Of a DNA stretch of 64,000 nucleotides, positions 38,243 to 48,035 are shown in pieces (within the stretch, counting starts at the first letter, position 1; every line of letters begins with the position of its first letter). The notes beneath the pieces are model-generated. The model saw nothing but the letters and a program-made list of their open reading frames with translations. It was not told the origin of the DNA and did not search any database. The stretch spans positions 1 through 64,000 of the forward strand of contig CANRWW010000010.1 of the NCBI GenBank assembly GCA_947643665.1. Direction: 5' to 3'. This DNA comes from an uncultured Porphyromonadaceae bacterium (GTDB lineage Bacteria > Bacteroidota > Bacteroidia > Bacteroidales > Muribaculaceae). A program made the translations under genes and the position numbers.

Positions 38243-39133
38243 ATGGCTAAAGACCTACTTAACCGGTATATATGGATCATTGACACAATCAGGCGTTACG
38301 GTAAGATTTCAAGGCGCGAATTGAATGAGTGCTGGGCTCGTTCGCCATACAGTGATGGGGAACTTGAAATACCCCGGCGCACATTTTTCAACTATCGCAG
38401 GGCCATAGAGAAACTGTTTTCGATTTCGGTAGAGTGCGATCCCGGCACATACGATTATTATCTTAAGGAGCACTCGAAGGACAAGATTACCGACTGGTTG
38501 CTTGACTCTTCAGCTACAAACAACGTCCTTCAAGGCTCGCGTGAGGTGGCATCGCGCATATTGCTTGAGTCTGTACCCTCCGCCCGTGAGTTTCTGGCCC
38601 CGGTAATAGAGGCTTTGAAAGTAAACAGGTCTATAAAATTTGATTATCATCCATATACCCGTTCGCAGCCGTCGCGCGACGTGGTCGTGGAGCCATATTT
38701 TCTCCGCATATACCGACAGCTGTGGTATGTGACCGGACGAAATACACGCGACGGTAAGGTCAAGACCTATTCGCTTGACCGTATGAGCAATCTGCTGATC
38801 ACTTCCAATACGTTTGTCCCCCCTCCCGATCTCACCCCTGCCGATTTCTTCCGTGACTCCTTTGGTGTGATGGTCACGGAGAGCAAGCCTCGTACCGTGA
38901 AGCTCAAGGTGGACTTGCGCCAGGCTAAGTATTTCCGTGCTCTTCCGCTCCATCCCTCCCAGCAGGAGATGGTGTCCGACCAATTTTCCTATTTCACCTA
39001 CCGGCTCCGCATAACCCCCGATTTTGTCGCCGAACTGCTCAGCCACGGCCCCCGCATCACCGTCATATCCCCGCCCGAGCTAAAGACCATGGTGGTGACG
39101 GAGCTGCGCGCCGCCCTCGCCAACTACCTTTGA
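38243..39133 (+). CDS. WYL-domain transcriptional regulator
   Basis: N-terminal HTH-like 'LNRYIWIIDTIRRYGKISRRELNECW', WYL region 'IKFDYHPYTRSQPSRDVVVEPYFLRIYRQLWYVTGRNTRDGKVKTYSLDRM'; ATG at 38243 preferred over the TTG at 38216. Confidence 0.85.
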   Translation: MAKDLLNRYIWIIDTIRRYGKISRRELNECWARSPYSDGELEIPRRTFFNYRRAIEKLFSISVECDPGTYDYYLKEHSKDKITDWLLDSSATNNVLQGSREVASRILLESVPSAREFLAPVIEALKVNRSIKFDYHPYTRSQPSRDVVVEPYFLRIYRQLWYVTGRNTRDGKVKTYSLDRMSNLLITSNTFVPPPDLTPADFFRDSFGVMVTESKPRTVKLKVDLRQAKYFRALPLHPSQQEMVSDQFSYFTYRLRITPDFVAELLSHGPRITVISPPELKTMVVTELRAALANYL

Positions 39134-39221
39134 AGTAAGTGGCTTAAAACACAAAATATACCGGCTTTCTTTTTTTTAATTATTTTTAACACGGTTAATT
39201 TGTGTAATAAAAATATTTGCA

Positions 39222-39252
39222 TTGTATTGGCGTGTGGTTTTTATTATATTTG
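39222..39252 (+). promoter_or_regulatory. Putative sigma-ABfr-type promoter (TTG-N20-TATATTTG)
   Basis: TTG at 39222-39224, TATATTTG at 39245-39252, 30 nt before the ATG at 39282. Confidence 0.45.
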
Positions 39253-39281
39253 CGAAATAAACCTTAAAACCATTATCTATC

Positions 39282-42200
39282 ATGAAAAGAGCCGTAATGA
39301 CTATCTGTATCGCACTGGTTACATTTCTCAGCCTATATAGTACTACAATCCACTACAAGGCGGACTTCTCTACGGAGGAACTTATACTGAACGTTCAAGA
39401 ATTTGGAGACTCTACCGCCACGGTTATAAAGTGGGGCGATATGCAACCTGCAGGGGAGCCAGGGGAATATGCAATTCCGTCATCGTTCGCTTCTTTTGCA
39501 GTGCCCTGTGGTGCATCGTCTGTATCTATTGAAAATGTTCATGTTACAAAAGGACGAGTGCAGCATCTGGAACGCCCAATTTCTGTGATACAGCCCATGT
39601 TAGATAATGGTGAAAAGATCGCTGTGGACATGTCTGTTGTAGGAAGATCTTATATGAAAGATCGTTCTCCGGTGACAATATTTGCGAAAGAAAATATTCA
39701 TGATTTGAGGGATGTTGTAACCGTTAAAATTTCTCCGTTAACTTATGATCTGCGTACAAACGAACTGCAGATATATAACTCCATAGAGTTTGATCTAAAA
39801 TATAATGAGCCAGATGCATTAAAAGCAAATAAGTCGTCTTTGGATCATAAATATGTATTAGATGATCTTGCGTTTATTAGAGCTATAGTAGAGAATCCGG
39901 AGAGTGTGGAAGATGACTTTTTGGACGTTCAAGCAAAAATGAATGCCAGTAGTTCAAATGGGGTAGTCAGCAAGGGCAAATCTGTATTTGGAATTCCATC
40001 TTTCGAATATTGTATAGTAACGAATAAGGCTTTAGCACCTACATTTGAAAGGTTTGTGTCCTTGAAAAAAATTCAAGGTATGGATGCCGGTGTGGTTTGT
40101 ATGGAGGATATCATAGCAAATGAGGAATTTGCAAAGGGGGATACCATATCAAATATCAATGATGATGCAGGTAAACTTCGCAGATATCTGTATTTCGCAT
40201 ATCAGAATGGTACGCGATTTGTATTATTGGGAGGAAAACCTCCAATTGTACCAATTAGATATGGTAGATCGGATTTGTCAGGTTATCCTTATGAATGCGA
40301 TATTCCATCGGATCTTTATTTTTCCAATGTTTCGGATAATTGGAATAAAAATGGGAATGTATATTATGGGGAAGTTTATCCATATTCAACAACTGTAGGT
40401 TTAGATAAATTGGATTTCGTGCCGCAATTGTATGTGGGTAGGATTCCATGTAAAAATTCATTGGAAATAATTAACTATATAAACAAGTTGGAGGATTATA
40501 CTTTTAATCCTGGAAATGGAAATACTCACTATCTGGTACGCTGTTTTGCCAATTTTAGTTATGGCCTTTTCGAATCGGATGAAGTTTCAGGTTGGAATTG
40601 TAATGAAATTATAATGCCAAAAATGGTCGAAAAATTCCCAAAATGGACTGAAAATTATCAAAAATATGAATATCCTCTTGGGTCTGATGTGATGAAAATA
40701 CTGCAGGAAGAAAAATTTGGCTTGATATCCCTTTCCAGCCATGGCAGTCCGGAGGGAGTAAGTGTGAAATATTATTATCCTAAAAAGTTGGCAAGATATG
40801 CAAATGGTATTAATGCTCTTGATGCAGAAAGGGTATATTTGCCTGACGAGTTAGGCAACGGATTGGATAATCTGAATAATATGCATTATCCATCCATATT
40901 ATATACCTCGGCATGTACAACAATGCCTTTTGATTCCCCGAAATATAATGGTTTTGGAAGTTATGATCCGGTGTATGATGGGTTGACATACAATTTCGGT
41001 GAGTCGTATATTTTAGGGCAAAATTATGGTGGTGTGGCATTCTTGGGAAATACAAGGGTGGGTTTTATGCCAAAGAGCTGGAATTTGGAAGGCGCTTTTT
41101 ATAGGCTGTTAGCTATAGGGCAAAGTTGTTCTACATGTCGGGAAACAATATTATCCAAATGTGGTGTAAGTGAGGCTTTCTCGAAAACCCGAACTGTTTC
41201 TCCGGCGGTGTATGACTATTGTCGGTTGGCGCATAATTTATTGGGGGATCCGGCTTTATACATTTGGAGTCAATTGCCATCGGTTGCTGGCAAATATACA
41301 GTAGTGAGGTTTAAGGATTCAATTCTTATAAATGATGAGGATTCAAGTAAACCGAGATGGAATCGGCATGTCGTTGCAATTGAGCCGAGTGGGGTAGTGC
41401 ATAAATATAAATTTGATATTAATGAGATCAGATTGTCAAACATTCATCCAAGCAGTATGCTTTATTTCATTGAGGATAATTATATTCCTGTTATTGGGAA
41501 TGGGGCCATCATAAACACGGTATTTGAAAAAGACCAATTCTTTCATGTTAATAATTTGGCGCTTCGTTTTAATATTCCAGGCCAATATCCATCCGGGCCG
41601 GTTTTGCTTGAAGATGGTGTGAATGTGAAATTTGATGTAAAGGGAAAGGCTTGGATTGGTGAAGGCCTGGTGATTAAGAATGGGGCGACTTTAACGGTTT
41701 CTGTAAAAGACGAATGTTATATAGAGGATGTTGACATGGAGGCGAATGGGAAACTTGTTATTTATTGTGACAATGTAACTAAATCGCCTAATTTCAAGTT
41801 GCAAAAAGGTGAAATAGTGATTTATAAATATAATAAATATTACGAGAATCAAAGTGAGGAGACTGAAAGGATCTATTCACGAAGTATGGTCGCCAAAAGC
41901 CAGAATCTTCCTTATGCTCCAATGCTTGAGCTGGGCAAGGAGTGGAGGTATAACCTGTATCATTTCAATGTCTATCGCCCCAAGGAGGAAGATCGGGAGT
42001 GCGTGCTGAGGATTGAGGATGTCGTGGAATGGGATGGTAAGCAATTCTATTCGTTGGAACAGTATGTAGATGGCGAAAAAGTAGATCACAATGAATGGGG
42101 AGGTGGGTACCTATGTGAGGATTGCGATAACAGGAAAATATATTTCGGTGCCAGGGATTATGGTGGCGGTATGTTGACTGAACTATTGTATGATTTTGCT

Positions 42201-42761
42201 GACCCATTGCATACGCCATCAGTAAACGGATGGGGTGAGAATTATATTGCCATATGGAATGAATATTCCGGATTGGACGGGAATCATAATGGGTATCTGT
42301 TCAAAGGGGAGAATAGTTCAAAATTTGAGAATTTCCAATTGGTGGAAGGGCTCGGTTTCATCACATCTACTGATTATGAAAAGTATCCCGATGCACATTG
42401 TGTAGGAACGATTCTGAGTGGAGTTATATGCCTTGCAGCCGGCGATTGCGTGTTGCCTAAACTTTACGAAGTAGTAAACGGCAAGGGTGAAGTGATATAT
42501 TCGCTCGAAACGGCTCGCCCCGGCTACTCTTCCTTGAATAATGTCGGAAGAGATGAGGGCGGCATCGTGATAGGTGAAGCTGCCATAGATGTCAGGAGCG
42601 ACGAACCTATAGGCAAGGTTTCAGTGTTCAATTCAGTCGGTATGGTAGTTAAAGAGGTGGACATTGCGGAGACACAAGGGCAGATCTCAATCTCAGATTT
42701 GGTTTCAGGGGTATATATAGTCTGTACCCAAAGGATGAACAAAAAGTTTACCGTGAAATAA
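39282..42761 (+). CDS. C25 (gingipain-like) family cysteine peptidase with T9SS-like C-terminal tail
   Basis: Putative catalytic His 'GLISLSSHGSPEGVSVKYYYP' and Cys 'YPSILYTSACTTMPFDSP'; 'CRLAHNLLGDPALYIW'; tail 'GKVSVFNSVGMVVKEVDIAETQGQISISDLVSGVYIVCTQRMNKKFTVK'. Confidence 0.85.
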   Translation: MKRAVMTICIALVTFLSLYSTTIHYKADFSTEELILNVQEFGDSTATVIKWGDMQPAGEPGEYAIPSSFASFAVPCGASSVSIENVHVTKGRVQHLERPISVIQPMLDNGEKIAVDMSVVGRSYMKDRSPVTIFAKENIHDLRDVVTVKISPLTYDLRTNELQIYNSIEFDLKYNEPDALKANKSSLDHKYVLDDLAFIRAIVENPESVEDDFLDVQAKMNASSSNGVVSKGKSVFGIPSFEYCIVTNKALAPTFERFVSLKKIQGMDAGVVCMEDIIANEEFAKGDTISNINDDAGKLRRYLYFAYQNGTRFVLLGGKPPIVPIRYGRSDLSGYPYECDIPSDLYFSNVSDNWNKNGNVYYGEVYPYSTTVGLDKLDFVPQLYVGRIPCKNSLEIINYINKLEDYTFNPGNGNTHYLVRCFANFSYGLFESDEVSGWNCNEIIMPKMVEKFPKWTENYQKYEYPLGSDVMKILQEEKFGLISLSSHGSPEGVSVKYYYPKKLARYANGINALDAERVYLPDELGNGLDNLNNMHYPSILYTSACTTMPFDSPKYNGFGSYDPVYDGLTYNFGESYILGQNYGGVAFLGNTRVGFMPKSWNLEGAFYRLLAIGQSCSTCRETILSKCGVSEAFSKTRTVSPAVYDYCRLAHNLLGDPALYIWSQLPSVAGKYTVVRFKDSILINDEDSSKPRWNRHVVAIEPSGVVHKYKFDINEIRLSNIHPSSMLYFIEDNYIPVIGNGAIINTVFEKDQFFHVNNLALRFNIPGQYPSGPVLLEDGVNVKFDVKGKAWIGEGLVIKNGATLTVSVKDECYIEDVDMEANGKLVIYCDNVTKSPNFKLQKGEIVIYKYNKYYENQSEETERIYSRSMVAKSQNLPYAPMLELGKEWRYNLYHFNVYRPKEEDRECVLRIEDVVEWDGKQFYSLEQYVDGEKVDHNEWGGGYLCEDCDNRKIYFGARDYGGGMLTELLYDFADPLHTPSVNGWGENYIAIWNEYSGLDGNHNGYLFKGENSSKFENFQLVEGLGFITSTDYEKYPDAHCVGTILSGVICLAAGDCVLPKLYEVVNGKGEVIYSLETARPGYSSLNNVGRDEGGIVIGEAAIDVRSDEPIGKVSVFNSVGMVVKEVDIAETQGQISISDLVSGVYIVCTQRMNKKFTVK

Positions 42762-42786
42762 GACTGATTTTGGTCATTTCAGTTTA

Positions 42787-42819
42787 GGATGGCAGCTTGC
42801 CTTTGGGCGGCTGCCATCC
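42787..42819 (+). terminator. 10-bp stem hairpin downstream of the C25 peptidase gene
   Basis: ggatggcagc (42787-42796) / gctgccatcc (42810-42819); weak T-tract. Confidence 0.45.
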
Positions 42820-42942
42820 TTGATGCAAATATCGGGGTGGTGACGGATCTGCGTGCCGTCACGTCAATTGATAAAATGCCGGCCATTGAAAACTTTTCAA
42901 AATTTAGATGCGCGGGGATTTCGGCTTATACCAACATTTCAC

Positions 42943-42950
42943 TATCTTTG
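42943..42950 (+). promoter_or_regulatory. Putative -7 box (TATCTTTG)
   Basis: TATCTTTG 42 nt upstream of the ATG at 42993; -33 not clear. Confidence 0.35.
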
Positions 42951-42992
42951 TCGCTGACAAGCCGATTGTTTCATTGACTTATACAAGTATAT

Positions 42993-43553
42993 ATGAAAAA
43001 ACTTCTTGCGATAGCAACTTTGGCACTTTGCGCATTGGTCGCAAATGCACAAGAAAAGACAATGCGAGTGCAGAAAACCGACGGTACATATGCTCTCACG
43101 AGAGTTGCCGAGCTCACCAAAATCTCCTTCCTCAGCATAAATGACCCGGGAAAGGGTTTGATTGTGGCCACATCTGTGTCTGACCCTGTTGTAATGCTTT
43201 TCGAGCAGCAACCCGAAGTGACTGTGTCTGATGGCAAACTGGTCGTGGCATCGAAATCTGCAGCCGACAACGTGGAGATTGAACTGGAGAACGTCACCGA
43301 AATCCGGTTTGGCACCCCGGCTTCGCTGTCTGCCCCCAACACTGATATGGGCATTGTATGCGTGCTTCAGCCTGGAGCAGCCGTGTTCAAATCCATTTCC
43401 GATGGCATCGCTGTTGAAATATGCCGCATTGACGGCCGCACAGTGCCGGCGCACGCCATCACCGATGGCGAGCTGAAGCTCTCCGGCGACACTCTCGGCG
43501 CGGGCATATACATAGTGCGCATAGGCGCCTTTACCGCCAAAGTAACCCTCTGA
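42993..43553 (+). CDS. Small secreted protein with T9SS-like tail; N-terminal module shared with the next gene
   Basis: Signal 'MKKLLAIATLALCALVANA', 'TMRVQKTDGTYALTRVAELTKISF', tail 'GDTLGAGIYIVRIGAFTAKVTL'. Confidence 0.75.
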   Translation: MKKLLAIATLALCALVANAQEKTMRVQKTDGTYALTRVAELTKISFLSINDPGKGLIVATSVSDPVVMLFEQQPEVTVSDGKLVVASKSAADNVEIELENVTEIRFGTPASLSAPNTDMGIVCVLQPGAAVFKSISDGIAVEICRIDGRTVPAHAITDGELKLSGDTLGAGIYIVRIGAFTAKVTL

Positions 43554-43610
43554 CAAACGGTTGTGAGAGAAATTCATCACGCCACATAACCTTTCAAGAA
43601 ATTCAAAGAC

Positions 43611-45755
43611 ATGAGAAATATATTTGTGCTTGCTACTGTAGCCATGGGAATAATGAGCCTCAATGCACAACAAACCACCATGTTCGTGCACACTACTGAC
43701 GGCGACATAATCCCCAACGATGTGACCGATGTAGAAAAAATCACTTTTGCCGACGCCGACTACAATCTCAACGCCGATAACGACCGGATACTTGAATACG
43801 ACGAGGTCAACTGGCCGGAGAACCGGCTTCTGCCACTGTTTCTCCCACCAGCAAAAATGGTTAGTGCACTTGACCTCAATGCTGCCAAACTCAGCAGCCA
43901 GGAACGCATTATGTTCTGCACACTGCAGGGTATAGTGAACCGCACACGCCCGCGTATACTGCTCTACAACCACAACGAGGAACCGCGTTCCACATGGCCC
44001 GGCGCCCATGACCTGAGCACACGACCCGCCAGCACCAACAAGCCATATCAGCTTGTGAAGCGCTTCCAAGACGAAATCAAAGGCCTTGTGCTCTACAGCA
44101 CAGAGCGAAGCGAGCACTATGCCAATCTGGCCGTGACCGTAGCCGGCCTCGGACGTCTGCTCCCCGTCACTGCCGAAATCCGCCAGAAACTCATTGAAAA
44201 CGGCATGGATTTTCCCGTGGTTGAGGATCTTACAGACCTCACTATGACCACCCCGCATGATGTCTACGATTATTTATATGAAAACTACTGGGGGCGTTGC
44301 AACCACCGTCTTCTGGTGAGCATCCGCCCGGACATACCCTATGTGCACGATATCGCTGCTGCCGCCGGTTCGGCTACAGTGTGGCTTGATCCGCGTAAAC
44401 GCTTCGAAAAAAACGTGCTTGACAAAATGCTCAAAGAGATGACCCCAGGACGCGACATAGTGCTCGGATGGTTCCCCGAAGAGCGCTCAGGTGTGGGTGA
44501 ATCCACAAAATTCGGGCTCTCCACCGTGCCGGCAGACTTCTTTGAAAACGGCACCGTATATGCCGCTGTCAACAGGCCTGTCAACATTCCGGCTGTACCC
44601 AAAAGACCGAAACTCGAAAACAAAGTTTACGCCACTGTCTACATCAGCGACGGCGACAACATACAGTATTGCCAGCACGCCATGGCCAAGATTTTCGAAC
44701 AAGGTGGCCGGGGTAAAATGCCTATGAACTGGACTATCAGTCCAGCACTTGCAGACTTCTCTCCGCAGATGCTTAACTATTATTACGGCAAAGCCACAGT
44801 AAACGACTGTTTTGTAAGCGGTCCTTCCGGTTTAGGGTATTCCATGCCTTACGATGGTCACAATAAACGCTGGAACACAAGCAAAGGAGAAGACTTCGTG
44901 CCCTATGCGCGCCTCAGCCAGCGCTATCTTGAGAAAGCAGGTCTGAGAGTGGTAACCATATGGGACGAGGTGAACGACGCCCAACGTCAGGCATATGCCG
45001 ACGAGTGTAAATATCTTTACGGGCTCACCATACAGGACTGGGAGCGCCAGAACGGTCGTCTGAAGACTACCGTGCAAGACGGTCGCCTGCCATTCGTTCC
45101 CAACTACCCCTGCTACGCAAACGGAGCTGATGTAATCGCAGATTTCTTCAACCGCGACATAAAGAATTTCAACGGTTCGGAACCCATGTTCGTATCGGGG
45201 CAGAGCACCGTATGGGAGGCCGGTCCAGACAAACTCATAGAGCTGAAGAGCAAACTTGACGCCCTTTCGCCGGGCAACGTAGAGATAGTGCGTGCCGACC
45301 ATTTCTTCAACCTTTATTGCGAAGCACACCATCTTCCATTTGACCTTACCATGACAGAGAGCATGACTGTGACCTCATCGGCCGCCGACACACCGGCTGC
45401 ACTCGCTGCCGACGGCTCCCCCTCGGAACCGAACATGTGGGTTTCATCCACCGCCGACGGCAAAGGATGGGTGCAGTGCGATTTCGGCGAACCTTATCTC
45501 ATAAGCCGCTATGTCGTGCGCCATGCCCAGGCTGCCGGTCTCGGCCGTGAACTCAACACCCGCGATTTCACCGTAGAGACAAGCACAGACGGCAATACTT
45601 GGACCGTTGCCGGCACCTACACAGCCAATACCGAAGCTGTGACCGATGCCGCAATCACCCCCGTGGAGGCCCGCTATGTGAGGGTGTCGGTAACCGATGC
45701 AGGCGCCGACGGCATAGCCCGCATCGGCGATATCGAGGTCTACGGGTCGCATTGA
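43611..45755 (+). CDS. Secreted GxGYxYP-family protein (putative glycan-active) with C-terminal F5/8 type C (discoidin) domain
   Basis: 'VYATVYISDGDNIQYCQHAM', 'SGPSGLGYSMPYDGHNK' (GxGYxYP-like), C-terminal 'WVQCDFGEPYLISRYVVRHAQ...RDFTVETSTDGNTWTVAGTYTANTEAVTDAAITPVEARYVRVSVTD'. Confidence 0.85.
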   Translation: MRNIFVLATVAMGIMSLNAQQTTMFVHTTDGDIIPNDVTDVEKITFADADYNLNADNDRILEYDEVNWPENRLLPLFLPPAKMVSALDLNAAKLSSQERIMFCTLQGIVNRTRPRILLYNHNEEPRSTWPGAHDLSTRPASTNKPYQLVKRFQDEIKGLVLYSTERSEHYANLAVTVAGLGRLLPVTAEIRQKLIENGMDFPVVEDLTDLTMTTPHDVYDYLYENYWGRCNHRLLVSIRPDIPYVHDIAAAAGSATVWLDPRKRFEKNVLDKMLKEMTPGRDIVLGWFPEERSGVGESTKFGLSTVPADFFENGTVYAAVNRPVNIPAVPKRPKLENKVYATVYISDGDNIQYCQHAMAKIFEQGGRGKMPMNWTISPALADFSPQMLNYYYGKATVNDCFVSGPSGLGYSMPYDGHNKRWNTSKGEDFVPYARLSQRYLEKAGLRVVTIWDEVNDAQRQAYADECKYLYGLTIQDWERQNGRLKTTVQDGRLPFVPNYPCYANGADVIADFFNRDIKNFNGSEPMFVSGQSTVWEAGPDKLIELKSKLDALSPGNVEIVRADHFFNLYCEAHHLPFDLTMTESMTVTSSAADTPAALAADGSPSEPNMWVSSTADGKGWVQCDFGEPYLISRYVVRHAQAAGLGRELNTRDFTVETSTDGNTWTVAGTYTANTEAVTDAAITPVEARYVRVSVTDAGADGIARIGDIEVYGSH

Positions 45756-46060
45756 TCCCGCACCCCTTGTCCGGAGTATTATCAGGGCAACAAATCAAAG
45801 TTCTGCTCTAAATCCATCCCTTCAGAATCTCAAATCAATAGCGACAACGAGAAAAGGATTAAATATATCCCATGTGACTTGAAATTATTGGCGGTGTGCA
45901 ATTTTTGCATTCCGCCATTTTTATCGTGTGGCAATCAGGGGAGATAGGGCGGTATGCCGGGGGAAACCGGTAGATTGCAGATTGTAACTTTCTATAGAAG
46001 CGCTTATTATTAAGTGCTTATCAACATAATGCTTTTAATCGCGCGGAATTTTCGCTGTTT

Positions 46061-46093
46061 CTTGCCGCTTCAAAAAGTTTTTTATTATCTTTG
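46061..46093 (+). promoter_or_regulatory. Putative sigma-ABfr-type promoter (CTTG-N21-TATCTTTG) for korAB
   Basis: CTTG at 46061-46064, TATCTTTG at 46086-46093, upstream of the ATG at 46164. Confidence 0.45.
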
Positions 46094-46163
46094 CCACTGC
46101 CAAGCAAATCTATACCTGCAGGGCTAACAATTACTTACTTGACAAGTAACATTTTTTCCTGTC

Positions 46164-48029
46164 ATGGATAACACAAGTCCTAACACTCCACGCGTGCGTG
46201 ACCTTCAAAAGGTAGCCGTGCGCTTTTCCGGTGATTCCGGCGACGGCATGCAGCTCGCCGGCAACATTTTCACCAACGTATCTGCCGGACTGGGCAATTC
46301 CGTATCCACTTTCCCGGATTATCCTGCCGAAATACGCGCTCCGCAGGGGTCGCTCGGCGGGGTGAGCGGTTTTCAGGTGAGCGTAGGCTCAGGTGTGCAC
46401 ACTCCCGGTGACTGCTGCGATGTGCTGGTTGCGATGAACCCGGCAGCTCTCAAACAGAGCTACAAGTTCCTCAACCAGGGGGGTGTCATTATAATTGATG
46501 TGGACTCTTTCAAGGAAGATGGCCTCAAAAAAGCGAAGTTTGAAACCGATGATCCGATCAGGGAGCTGGGAATAACTGCCCAGGTAGTGGAGGTTCCGGT
46601 AACATCCATGACAAAAGCAGCCCTGGAAGACTCCGGCATGGATGTGAAATCAGTGCTGAAATGCCGCAACATCTTTACTCTCGGTCTGCTGTGCTGGCTT
46701 TTCGACCGTCCGCTTGAGAATGCGGACCGCATGATCCGTGAGAAATTTGCCAGAAAACCTGCCGTATACGAGGCCAATTCCAAAGTGCTCCGTGCAGGAT
46801 ACGATTATGGACACAACATACATGCGTCGGTATCTACATACAGCATTGCCACCGATGAGATTCGTCCGGGCACATATACCGACATAAAAGGCAATGAAGC
46901 CACGGCATGGGGGCTTATCATGGCTTCCGAGAAATCAGGCCGTCCGCTGTTCCTCGGCAGTTATCCTATCACTCCGGCTACAGATATCCTGCATGAACTT
47001 GCGAAACGCAAGGACCTTGGGGTTAAGGCCTGCCAGATGGAGGATGAGATAGCCGGCGTGTGCTCGGCGATAGGCGCCTCTTTCGCCGGGTCGCTCGGTG
47101 TGACCTCCACATCAGGCCCCGGTCTGGCACTGAAAGGTGAAGCTATAGGTCTTGCCGTAATGGCGGAACTGCCGTTGGTAGTGATAGACGTGCAGCGCGG
47201 AGGTCCCTCCACGGGTCTTCCTACAAAGACCGAGCAGACCGACCTCAACCAAGCCCTCTATGGCAGAAACGGAGAATGCCCGCTTGTAGTTGTGGCGGCC
47301 ACGTCTCCTACAATGTGTTTCGACATGGCGTTCGAGGCATCGCGCATCGCGATAGAGCATATGACGCCGGTGATTTTGCTTACAGATGCATTTATCGGCA
47401 ACGGTTCTTCTGCCTGGCGCATACCTGAGCCTGGAGAATATCCGGAAATAAAAGTGCCGGTGGTACCGGCGGAAAAACGCGACGGATGGCAACCATATAT
47501 GCGCGACGAGGCAACACTGGCACGTTATTGGTCGCTTCCGGGAACGGAAGACGGGCTGACACATCGCCTTGGAGGGCTGGAGAAAGACTTCAAGACAGGA
47601 GCCATATCCAACAATCCTGCCAACCATGCCAAAATGATAGAGACACGCCGCGAGAAAGTGGCACGTGTGGCCAATGACATACCGCTCCAGGAGGTGCTTT
47701 GCGATTCGCCGGAGGCAGATACTCTGCTTGTGGGATGGGGTGGTACTTTCGGCCATCTCTATACCGCCGCTGAGGAACTAAACCGCGAGGGGCATGCTGT
47801 GGCGTTGGCACAGTTCCGCTACATCCAGCCGCTCCCGGCTAATACCGGCGAGATACTGCGGCGTTACAAGCGTGTGATTGTGGCAGAGCTGAACACCGGC
47901 CAGTTCGCAGACTACCTTCAGTGCCGTTTCCCCGATGTGCGCATAGAGCGTATCAATAAAATAGAGGGGCAGCCATTTATGGTATCAGAGATTGTAGAGC
48001 AGGTAAAAGACAAAATAGCTAATAACTGA
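46164..48029 (+). CDS. korA: 2-oxoacid:acceptor oxidoreductase subunit alpha (2-oxoglutarate ferredoxin oxidoreductase-like, gamma domain fused)
   Basis: N-terminal gamma-like 'VAVRFSGDSGDGMQLAGNIFT'; alpha 'FLGSYPITPATDILHELAK', 'GVTSTSGPGLALKGEAIGLAVMAELPLVVIDVQRGGPSTGLPTKTEQTDL'. Confidence 0.92.
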   Translation: MDNTSPNTPRVRDLQKVAVRFSGDSGDGMQLAGNIFTNVSAGLGNSVSTFPDYPAEIRAPQGSLGGVSGFQVSVGSGVHTPGDCCDVLVAMNPAALKQSYKFLNQGGVIIIDVDSFKEDGLKKAKFETDDPIRELGITAQVVEVPVTSMTKAALEDSGMDVKSVLKCRNIFTLGLLCWLFDRPLENADRMIREKFARKPAVYEANSKVLRAGYDYGHNIHASVSTYSIATDEIRPGTYTDIKGNEATAWGLIMASEKSGRPLFLGSYPITPATDILHELAKRKDLGVKACQMEDEIAGVCSAIGASFAGSLGVTSTSGPGLALKGEAIGLAVMAELPLVVIDVQRGGPSTGLPTKTEQTDLNQALYGRNGECPLVVVAATSPTMCFDMAFEASRIAIEHMTPVILLTDAFIGNGSSAWRIPEPGEYPEIKVPVVPAEKRDGWQPYMRDEATLARYWSLPGTEDGLTHRLGGLEKDFKTGAISNNPANHAKMIETRREKVARVANDIPLQEVLCDSPEADTLLVGWGGTFGHLYTAAEELNREGHAVALAQFRYIQPLPANTGEILRRYKRVIVAELNTGQFADYLQCRFPDVRIERINKIEGQPFMVSEIVEQVKDKIANN

Positions 48030-48035
48030 TTCGAC

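Noticed and set aside
42942-44258. 438-aa minus-strand ORF
   Set aside because: Antisense across two plus-strand secreted-protein genes with signal peptides; no motif of its own.
45890-45916. Hairpin ggcggtgtgcaa/ttgcattccgcc
   Set aside because: Stem has two internal mismatches and its position 135 nt after the GxGYxYP stop is not convincing as a terminator; not called.
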